Program-made: the position numbers and the translations under genes | In this document: one piece after another, positions 1 through 6,118 of the stretch | Layout: the number at the start of each line of letters is the position of its first letter | Position numbering within the stretch: the stretch's first letter is position 1 | Notes under the pieces: model-generated | What the model saw: only the letters and a program-made list of their open reading frames with translations | The model's database searches: none | Told to the model about the DNA's origin: nothing | Assembly: GCA_946482375.1 (NCBI GenBank) | Contig: CAMLRH010000049.1 | Location: 1 to 11,908 of the forward strand | Reading direction: 5' to 3' | From: an uncultured Caulobacteraceae bacterium | GTDB taxonomy: Bacteria > Pseudomonadota > Alphaproteobacteria > Caulobacterales > Caulobacteraceae | DNA length: 11,908 nt

Positions 1-2903
1 TCCGCGAGTCCGGCGCTATCAAAAATAAAATCTTCCGCGGTGAGGCTGGACGCGACGACATTCAGCAGCAGGATTGAATCTGTGACAGAAAGAACAATGC
101 GGGTATTACTGCCCTCTTGCTGCAACGATTGATAGGCCGAGTAGCCGATCAACTCGATCTGATCCTCGACGCCACCGGCCGTGAAGTCAGTGATGGTAGC
201 GACCCCGGATCCGGTCTTGAAGTAGAACCGATCGTGACCGGTTCCGCCCGTTAGCGTATCCGCATTGCCGCCCCAGAGCAGATCATTACCCGCGCCCGCG
301 TCGAACACCTCCGCCGACGCGCCGCCGATGAGAGTGTCGTCACCGTCCCCCCCCGACACGCCGCCGCTCTGAGCGCCGCCCCGACTGTCATAGAAATCAT
401 TCCCGCCCCCAAGCGCGACGTGATCCGTAATGATCCCCTGATTGTAGAGCGTCTGTGCGCCGTGCCCGAGCTCTACGAGCCCTCTTAGCTCGCCGCTGTT
501 ATAAATAGTCGCCGTAGTCTCTAAATCCGGGAATGAACTCTGATGTCTCTGTATCGCGTAGTCGGCCTCGATGACACCGGTGTTCCAAAGCGTGCTAATC
601 CTCGTGGTGGCTAACGCCAGCCCCATACTGTCAGCCTCGCTTGTTTCGTCAGAAACTCGAATAAGGCCGGTGTTTACAAAGGCAGGGTACTCAGTGTTCG
701 CCGGATGAACGTTACCTTCGAGCCACACCCCAACACTCTGCTTAACGCCCTGAACCGTGATTTCGCCGCTATTGTAGAACGTGTCCTCGGGCCGATCATG
801 ATTATAACTTAGAATGCCTACGGCGGCGCCTTCTGAAGTAACCTTGATGACGCCCGTGTTGACCGCGTCGCCTGTGTCAACGTAAAGTCCCACCGCATTC
901 GCCCCAAATGGTGGAACACGGAAGAACGAGCCCGTGAAGTCCCCACCCCACATATCGGTCGGTGGGGTCACATCATGCTCCGCCGCCACCACGACGCTGC
1001 CATGGTTGAAGATCTCGTTGGCGATCATTCCAACGGCGGCGGCTGCAGTCGTGGACACGACTTCGACTACCCCGGTCTCCGCCACCGCTATGGACGGAGA
1101 CATCACAACGCCTTGCGCAACCCCGTCAGTCGCCGAAACGTGCAGTTGCAGCGTGCCGGCTATAAATACGGGAGGCGCGCCCAGGAGCGTATCCCCCACG
1201 ATGCCCGCATTTGTGTAGGGACGGGAGTCTACATACACAGGACCGGGATCAACAAGGTGAAGCGTTTCGCCGGCGCGCACGACAAATGCGCTCTGGGCGA
1301 TCTGCGTTCCGATCGTAGGCGCTTCGGGGGCGGGGGCGAGGGGAGTCGGGTTGAAAACGAGATCTGCGGCCGTCAGACTGGTCGCAAGTACGTTTTTCAA
1401 TAGAATGGAGTCGGAATCGGAGAGAGTAACTAGAGTATCGGCGCCGATCTGCTGTATGCTTTGGTAAGTGCCGTATCCGAAAATCTGAAGCGAATCCTGA
1501 AGCCCCCCCACTGTGAAATCCAGGATTGTGTCGCGGCCGTCACCCGACGAAAAAACGAAATGATCGTTGCCGGCTCCCCCCGTAAGGAGGTCATCACCCG
1601 TGTCGCCGAGCAGATCATCGGCGCCATCACCGCCCATAATGGTGTCGTCGCCGCCGGCCCCTTCGAGGAACTCCGATGCGGCCGAGCCGATGATGCTGTC
1701 GGCGTACGCCGAGCCAAGGACCGCCTCAAAGTTTCGTATCTTGTCTTGATCGGCTCCGGAAACAACGCCCGCGCCAAGATCGACGGTGACCCCTCCCCAG
1801 GCTCCAATATAGCTCACCGTGTCAAAGCCGGCGCGACCGTCGAGCGCATCCGCGCCGCGCCCGCCGTCAACCCAATCATCGCCGCTACCGGCATTGATGG
1901 CGTCCTGGCCCTCCTCGCCAAACAGGAATTCCTGGCCAGCCCCTCCTAATAGGATATCGTCGCCGAAACCGGCCGCTATGACGCCATAGTGAAATCCGCT
2001 CTCGCCACGGTACATATCGTTCCCGGCGCCAAGTTCGATCGTACCGCTGATAATCCCATGGTTCTCCAGGGTGTCGTCGTCATGAGCAAAATGGACAACG
2101 CCATAGATCTCGCCGTGGTTTATGAGGTGCTGGGGCTCCATGGACGAGGTCACGGCTCCGGCGCCTGCGCCTATCCAGAAAGCGTAATCAGCGGCGATGA
2201 CACCGGTATTGACATAGGTTTCGTACAACAAGTTGGAAGAAACATAGACGCCGATACTCGGATAACCCCCGGAGGTAGCGACAATAGTGCCGTGATTGGT
2301 GAAATTGAGTTGCCCATAGTTCACCCCGACGTATACGCCGACCGCGCTAACGCCACCGTTGACCTCCACCAGGCCGGTGTTTTCCAGCGTGGCGCCGTTG
2401 TATAGATAAAGCCCTTCGGCGTGCAGGTCCCCGGTCACCCTGATGACACCGTTGTTGGTCACAAGAGTGGATGACTCATACAGCTCAACCCCGGTCACCA
2501 ACCCGTGGTTTGCGTACACCTCGAACAGACCGTCATTCCGAAAGTTAACCGACTGCTGCGGGGCAAAGAATCCTTTTGTTTCGCCGTCGCCGCCCAAATC
2601 CAGGAGTGACGTCACGCGAAATACGCCACTCTCCTGATTATGGAACACCCCGTTGGCGCCGGAGTATCGGCTGACGCCAAAGCCAGATAGTGCGCCGGGA
2701 GGGAATAGCCCGGGGGCCGGCGCCAAGACGATGTTGATCGTCCCCGCATTGAGAAAATCCGTGGACTCGAGACCTGTGCCACTGAAGAGATAAGCTGGGC
2801 GATCAGGCGTGAGCCAATAATCGAACGCATTGACTTCGGGGTTCTCGATCTCGACAACCGCCCCAGCCTCAATCTGGGTGTCCTGGGTGATCTCGATGGC
2901 CAT
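1..2903 (-). CDS. Large RTX calcium-binding repeat protein, 3' end outside window
   Basis: The frame is open from an ATG at 2903-2901 to the window edge (967 codons, no stop). A GAGGG at 2916-2912, eight bases upstream, supports this start. There is no classical N-terminal signal peptide, as expected for a type I secretion (T1SS) substrate with a C-terminal signal; that end and any secretion genes lie outside the window. Residues about 55-290 and 590-830 hold repeats of the form N-T/H/S-G-x-I every 20-45 residues, suggesting a beta-helix. Residues about 290-447 and 834-890 hold GGxGxDxL-type RTX nonapeptides, which bind calcium in known families. Each RTX block is followed by a conserved 70-residue domain (448-518 and 892-962) with the motif F-x-F-x2-G-x-G-x3-I-x-DF. 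It is probably a secreted or surface protein; its target is unknown. GC content is lower than in the neighbouring genes. RTX assignment is firm, function is not. Confidence 0.85.
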   Translation of the reverse strand, partial: MAIEITQDTQIEAGAVVEIENPEVNAFDYWLTPDRPAYLFSGTGLESTDFLNAGTINIVLAPAPGLFPPGALSGFGVSRYSGANGVFHNQESGVFRVTSLLDLGGDGETKGFFAPQQSVNFRNDGLFEVYANHGLVTGVELYESSTLVTNNGVIRVTGDLHAEGLYLYNGATLENTGLVEVNGGVSAVGVYVGVNYGQLNFTNHGTIVATSGGYPSIGVYVSSNLLYETYVNTGVIAADYAFWIGAGAGAVTSSMEPQHLINHGEIYGVVHFAHDDDTLENHGIISGTIELGAGNDMYRGESGFHYGVIAAGFGDDILLGGAGQEFLFGEEGQDAINAGSGDDWVDGGRGADALDGRAGFDTVSYIGAWGGVTVDLGAGVVSGADQDKIRNFEAVLGSAYADSIIGSAASEFLEGAGGDDTIMGGDGADDLLGDTGDDLLTGGAGNDHFVFSSGDGRDTILDFTVGGLQDSLQIFGYGTYQSIQQIGADTLVTLSDSDSILLKNVLATSLTAADLVFNPTPLAPAPEAPTIGTQIAQSAFVVRAGETLHLVDPGPVYVDSRPYTNAGIVGDTLLGAPPVFIAGTLQLHVSATDGVAQGVVMSPSIAVAETGVVEVVSTTAAAAVGMIANEIFNHGSVVVAAEHDVTPPTDMWGGDFTGSFFRVPPFGANAVGLYVDTGDAVNTGVIKVTSEGAAVGILSYNHDRPEDTFYNSGEITVQGVKQSVGVWLEGNVHPANTEYPAFVNTGLIRVSDETSEADSMGLALATTRISTLWNTGVIEADYAIQRHQSSFPDLETTATIYNSGELRGLVELGHGAQTLYNQGIITDHVALGGGNDFYDSRGGAQSGGVSGGDGDDTLIGGASAEVFDAGAGNDLLWGGNADTLTGGTGHDRFYFKTGSGVATITDFTAGGVEDQIELIGYSAYQSLQQEGSNTRIVLSVTDSILLLNVVASSLTAEDFIFDSAGLA
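21..584 (-). repeat. Module copy 2 of the RTX protein, with a shortened RTX block
   Basis: This covers residues about 774-961. The landmarks match copy 1: NTGVI-x-ADYA (offset 542 residues), LGGGNDFY (offset 540) and the domain with GYSAYQSLQQ and DSILL-x-NV (offset 444). Roughly half of 72 aligned residues of the final domain are identical by hand alignment (37 of 72). The RTX stretch between the GND landmark and the final domain is about 96 residues shorter than in copy 1, so RTX units were gained or lost after the duplication. Confidence 0.75.
1353..2210 (-). repeat. Module copy 1 of the RTX protein (NTG repeat, RTX block, conserved domain)
   Basis: This covers residues about 232-517 of the protein. 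It begins at NTGVI-x-ADYA, passes LGAGNDMY (D296), runs through a long RTX block of about 150 residues, and ends in the domain with GYGTYQSIQQ and DSILL-x-NV. The same ordered landmarks recur in copy 2. Boundaries are approximate; similarity upstream of N232 is weaker but also consists of N-x-G-x-I repeats. Confidence 0.75.
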
Positions 2904-3177
2904 TACGCCCGCCCTCGCGAAGCTGTTCCCTCACGCACCAGCGAAACGTCGGCTTTGCAGCCGAATGCGGACGCCGTTCCGGCGCCGGCTAATGAAATGA
3001 AACTGGGCAAGCCTTCCCCCCGGATCGACGCCTAGCGTTCGGATGAACGCCAACACGCGTCGCTACTTCGGAGCGAGTTAACGCCAAGCTCGTCGAAGGC
3101 GCAACTGCGGCTTTCTGCAGCAATAATCGTGGCCCAGGCCGCCTCACTCACGGTCGTCAAGCAGATCGAGGGTTGCA
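2904..3177. other. Divergent intergenic region between the RTX gene and alkB
   Basis: No gene is supported here. The region must hold the start signals of two divergent genes, but no clear -35/-10 pair was recognised. It contains several small inverted repeats: a 6-bp stem with a 4-base loop at 2949-2964 (a GCAA loop when read on the minus strand, about 46 bases upstream of the RTX start), a 5-bp stem with a 3-base loop at 2972-2984, a 6-bp inverted repeat at 3035-3050 and a 5-bp one at 3060-3076. Short open frames crossing it are not supported by composition or a ribosome site. Confidence 0.5.
3035..3050. promoter_or_regulatory. Perfect inverted repeat GCGTTC-N4-GAACGC, possible operator
   Basis: The two 6-base arms are exact inverted complements around GGAT. 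The site lies near the middle of the divergent intergenic region, about 130 bases from each start codon, where a shared operator could sit. It does not match the alphaproteobacterial LexA pattern (direct repeat GTTC-N7-GTTC). With only 6-bp arms it could be chance. Confidence 0.25.
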
Positions 3178-3813
3178 ATGGCCGCCCCCAAGGCGCACCA
3201 AAAGTCGATGGTTCAAAGGGCACCTGGAAAAGTCGAGCACCCCGACCTGTTCGGGCCCGGGCCGGAGATGCCCGAGGGTTTCTCGCTGCGGCCGGAGCTT
3301 CTCGGCCGCGAGGAGGAGACGCAGCTCGCGGCGCGGTTCACGGGGCTCGATTTCAAGCCGTTCGAATTTCGCGGCTACACCGGCAAGCGGCGGGTGGTGT
3401 CGTTCGGCTGGCGCTACGACTTCGGCGACAATGAGCTAAGGGAAGTCGAGGGCATGCCGGAGTGGCTGGCGCCGATCCGCGACAGGGCCGCCGGGTTCGC
3501 GGGCCTGACGCCCGACGAGCTGCCGCATGTCCTCGTCACCGAATATTCGCCGGGCGCCGCCATCGGCTGGCACAGGGACCGGCCGGACTTCGAGGACGTG
3601 GTCGGGATTTCACTCTGCTCGCCCTGCACCTTTCGGTTTCGGCGCCGCGCGGGGCTGAAGTGGGAGCGGGCCTCGTTCATCGCCCAGCCGCGTTCGGCCT
3701 ACCTCTTGCGCGGGCCCTCGCGCACGGACTGGGAGCACTCGATCCCGGCGGTGGACGCGCTGCGCTATTCGATCACCTTCCGCAGCCTCAAGGCGCCGCC
3801 GCATGTCAGCTGA
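3178..3813 (+). CDS. alkB: AlkB-type Fe(II)/2-oxoglutarate-dependent dioxygenase
   Basis: The 211-residue protein is a usual length for bacterial AlkB. Known family members use Fe(II), oxygen and 2-oxoglutarate to remove methyl groups from alkylated bases such as 1-methyladenine and 3-methylcytosine. The iron ligands are visible as the H132-x-D134 pair in GWHRD and the distal H187 in WEHSIP. R196 and R202 in RYSITFR fit the family's R-x5-R pair near the C-terminus, which binds 2-oxoglutarate. The start at 3178 is supported by CGAGGG at 3167-3172 with a 5-base spacer; an internal ATG at 3208 has no comparable site. The Asn of the family's N-x-Y-x2-G motif is Thr here (TEYSPG, residues 121-126). 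It overlaps the following sirtuin gene by 11 bases, so the two are probably co-translated. No SOS or Ada operator was recognised upstream. The substrate is inferred from the family. Confidence 0.93.
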   Translation: MAAPKAHQKSMVQRAPGKVEHPDLFGPGPEMPEGFSLRPELLGREEETQLAARFTGLDFKPFEFRGYTGKRRVVSFGWRYDFGDNELREVEGMPEWLAPIRDRAAGFAGLTPDELPHVLVTEYSPGAAIGWHRDRPDFEDVVGISLCSPCTFRFRRRAGLKWERASFIAQPRSAYLLRGPSRTDWEHSIPAVDALRYSITFRSLKAPPHVS

Positions 3814-4540
3814 GCTGGCGGCGATGATCGAGGGCGCGCGCCGGGTAGTCGTGTTCACCGGCGCCGGCATCTCCACCGAATCCGGAATCCCCGACTTCCG
3901 CAGTCCCGGCGGCGTCTGGAGCCAGATGAAGCCGATCTACTTCCAGGAGTTCGTCGCCAGCGAGGAGAAGCGCAAGGAAGCCTGGCGGCGCGTCTTCTCG
4001 GGCGCCGCCGGCTGGGTGGGCGCCAGCCCCAATGCGGGCCACCACGCCGTGGCCGAACTGGTCCGTCGCGGCAAGGTCGCCGCCGTCATCACCCAGAACG
4101 TCGACAACCTGCACCAGGATTCCGGCGTGCCGGACGAGCAGGTGATCGAGCTGCACGGCAACGCCAGCTATGCCAAGTGCCTGACCTGCGGACGGCGACA
4201 CGAACTCGAAGCGCTGCGCGGGCCCTTCCTGGCCACCGAGGCGCCGCCGACCTGCTGGTGCGGCGGGCTGATCAAGACAGCCACCATCTCCTTCGGCCAG
4301 TCGATGCCGGAGGGGCCCATGGAACGCGCCGAGGCCGAGACGCTCGACTGCGACCTCTTCCTGGTGCTGGGCTCGTCGCTGGTCGTCTATCCGGCGGCGG
4401 GCTTTCCGACCCTGGCGAAGCAGAACGGCGCCAGGCTCGCCATCGTCAACCGCGACCCGACCGACCAGGACGCCGTCGCCGACCTCGTCCTGCACGAGGA
4501 GATCGGCCCGTTGATGTCTTCCGTTGTGGAGCCCCGCTGA
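3803..4540 (+). CDS. cobB: NAD-dependent protein deacylase, sirtuin (CobB family)
   Basis: The 245-residue protein is a full-length bacterial sirtuin. These enzymes remove acyl groups from lysines using NAD+, releasing nicotinamide and O-acyl-ADP-ribose. The motifs appear in order: GAGIS (20-24) and GIPDFRS (28-34) for NAD binding, TQNVDNLH (97-104), the catalytic H118 in ELHGN, four putative zinc cysteines (C126, C129, C151, C153), and GSSL (190-193). The Y-x2-R pair that marks SIRT5-like desuccinylases is not evident after GGVWS, so deacetylation is the default guess. The ATG lies within the end of alkB and the overlap ATGTCAGCTGA joins start and stop, which favours translational coupling. 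In other bacteria CobB controls acetyl-CoA synthetase, but no acs gene is nearby, so targets here are unknown. Confidence 0.94.
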   Translation: MSAELAAMIEGARRVVVFTGAGISTESGIPDFRSPGGVWSQMKPIYFQEFVASEEKRKEAWRRVFSGAAGWVGASPNAGHHAVAELVRRGKVAAVITQNVDNLHQDSGVPDEQVIELHGNASYAKCLTCGRRHELEALRGPFLATEAPPTCWCGGLIKTATISFGQSMPEGPMERAEAETLDCDLFLVLGSSLVVYPAAGFPTLAKQNGARLAIVNRDPTDQDAVADLVLHEEIGPLMSSVVEPR

Positions 4541-4601
4541 CTTTCCCGCGTTGCATTTGTTAACGGCGCCGCTTTGAGCGCCTAATGTCTCATGTCCGCC
4601 C

Positions 4602-4608
4602 AAGGGAG
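4602..4608 (+). promoter_or_regulatory. Ribosome binding site AAGGGAG that sets the L,D-transpeptidase start
   Basis: AAGGGAG lies four bases upstream of the ATG at 4613. It falls inside the frame if the earlier ATG at 4592 is used, and that ATG has no such site. Starting at 4613 also places basic residues (MRK) at once before a hydrophobic stretch, as in a lipoprotein signal. The later start is therefore preferred. Confidence 0.7.
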
Positions 4609-4612
4609 TTTC

Positions 4613-6118
4613 ATGCGTAAGTTCGGGACCGTCGCCGCCCTAGCCGCCCTCCTGCTCGTCGCTTCGTGCGACCGGGCGGCCGATTTCATCGGCATGAAGG
4701 AGGTCTCGCCCCAGGCCATCCAGCGCGCGGCCGAAGACCCGCGTGTCGAGACATTTTACAAAGCCCGCCAGTGGCAGCCGGCCTGGACCGGCGGCAAGAC
4801 CGGCGAGCTGCTGGAGGCGCTTCAGGGCGCCGAGAAGCACGGCATGAACGCCGACAAGTTCCTGGCCATCATCGGCGAGGCCAAGGACCCGGCCCGCGAG
4901 GAAGCGGCGCTGACGCTCGCCGCCATCTCCTATGCCGAGGCGCTGTCGGGCGGCATGGCCAGCCCGAAGAAGATCTGGAGCATCTACACCGTCGACCGCC
5001 CGAAGACCGACGTGGTCGCCGGCCTGTCGAAGGCGCTGGAAGGCGGCGACCTCGAGGACTGGTTCGACAGCCTGGCCCCCCAGGACGAGGAGTACCAGGT
5101 GATGTCGGCGGCCTACATGGCGCTGCGCAACCAGATCGCCGACCAGAACGGCCAGCCGATCCCATCCGGCGCGAGCATCAAGCCCGGCGGCCAGGACCCG
5201 CGCATGCCGCGGATCGCCCGCGCGCTGCACATGGCGGGCTTCTTCGCCGGTCCGGTGGAAGAGGAATCGACCCTCTACACCCCCGGCATGGTCCCGGGCG
5301 TGAAGGTGTTGCAATCGCAGGCGGGCCTGAAGGCCGACGGCACGATAGGAAACCAGACCATAGCGGCGCTAAACACCGTCGCCGCCGACCACGCCCAGCA
5401 GCTCGCGCTGAACATGGAGCGCCGCCGCTGGCTGGCGCGAGACGTCCCGGCGACGCGCATCGACGTCAACACCGCCGCAGCCTTCCTCAACTACTACAGG
5501 GGCGGCCAGGTGGCCGACACGAGGCGGGTTATCGTCGGCAAGCACGGCACGCCGACCCCGCAGCTACAATCGAACATGTTCCAGCTGGTGGCCAACCCGC
5601 CGTGGAATGTGCCAGCTGGAATCGCGGCCAAGGAGATTCTGCCCAAAGGCGCCGGCTATCTGGCTTCCCAGGACATGTATGTTCAGAACGGGCGCGTCAT
5701 CCAGAGGCCGGGCCCCAAGGCGGCGCTGGGCGTGGTCAAGTTCGACCTGAAGAACCCCTACGCCATCTACCTGCACGATACGCCGTCGAAGTCGCTGTTC
5801 GCCTCGGACGCCCGCCACCGCAGCCACGGCTGCGTGCGGGTCCACAACGCCGTCGAGTTCGCCCGCATGCTGGCCAACGACCACGGCGTGCTTGGTGAAT
5901 TCGACCGCAAGCTGTCGACGGGAAACACCGGCACGGTGGCGTTGAAGGAGCCGATTCCCGTGCGGCTGCTCTATCACACCGTCTACCTCGATAACGCCGG
6001 ACGGCTGGTCTACCTGCCCGACCCCTACGGCTGGGATCAACGGTTGGCGAAGGCGGTCGGCCTGACGGCGCCAAAGCGTGCGCTGACCGACGCGCCCGCT
6101 ATCGAGCTGGGGCCGTAG
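4613..6118 (+). CDS. L,D-transpeptidase (YkuD/YcbB-like), predicted lipoprotein
   Basis: The enzyme probably forms L,D cross-links or attachments in periplasmic peptidoglycan using a cysteine nucleophile. The 501-residue protein begins with a signal peptide ending in the lipobox VAS-C19. An alpha-helical scaffold region follows (about 25-195), then a peptidoglycan-binding repeat (about 200-254, with a DGTIGNQTIAALN segment) and a YkuD domain (about 282-440). The catalytic signature is SHGC-V-R-V with C407, preceded by H388 in LHDTPS. The order scaffold, PG-binding, YkuD matches the YcbB (LdtD) type, though the lipoprotein anchor differs from the E. coli enzyme. The residue after the lipid-bearing cysteine is Asp, which retains lipoproteins in the inner membrane in E. 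coli; whether that holds here is unknown. It lies 72 bases after cobB and may share its transcript. Its 3' end overlaps the convergent MATE gene by 20 bases. Confidence 0.92.
   Translation: MRKFGTVAALAALLLVASCDRAADFIGMKEVSPQAIQRAAEDPRVETFYKARQWQPAWTGGKTGELLEALQGAEKHGMNADKFLAIIGEAKDPAREEAALTLAAISYAEALSGGMASPKKIWSIYTVDRPKTDVVAGLSKALEGGDLEDWFDSLAPQDEEYQVMSAAYMALRNQIADQNGQPIPSGASIKPGGQDPRMPRIARALHMAGFFAGPVEEESTLYTPGMVPGVKVLQSQAGLKADGTIGNQTIAALNTVAADHAQQLALNMERRRWLARDVPATRIDVNTAAAFLNYYRGGQVADTRRVIVGKHGTPTPQLQSNMFQLVANPPWNVPAGIAAKEILPKGAGYLASQDMYVQNGRVIQRPGPKAALGVVKFDLKNPYAIYLHDTPSKSLFASDARHRSHGCVRVHNAVEFARMLANDHGVLGEFDRKLSTGNTGTVALKEPIPVRLLYHTVYLDNAGRLVYLPDPYGWDQRLAKAVGLTAPKRALTDAPAIELGP

Noticed and set aside
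1461..1949. Plus-strand open frames across the RTX gene (such as 975-1403, 1461-1949 and 1989-2405)
   Set aside because: The minus frame is continuously open for 967 codons with clear RTX and N-x-G-x-I repeats. The plus frames mirror these repeats.
3035..3050. LexA (SOS) box upstream of alkB
   Set aside because: The site is GTTC-N4-GAAC, not the alphaproteobacterial direct repeat GTTC-N7-GTTC.
4565..4582. Hairpin GGCGC-N8-GCGCC between cobB and the L,D-transpeptidase as a terminator
   Set aside because: The stem is only 5 bp with an 8-base loop, and no T run follows.
3806..4603. Open frame on the minus strand opposite the sirtuin gene (265 codons)
   Set aside because: The plus strand holds complete sirtuin motifs, and the minus product has low-complexity composition.
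4592..4612. Earlier ATG for the L,D-transpeptidase
   Set aside because: It would place the AAGGGAG ribosome site inside the gene and put seven extra residues before the signal peptide.
4640..5314. Open frames on the minus strand and a second plus frame (4666-5898) within the L,D-transpeptidase gene
   Set aside because: The chosen frame carries the lipobox, PG-binding repeat and SHGC motif. The others are shadows of high-GC coding sequence.
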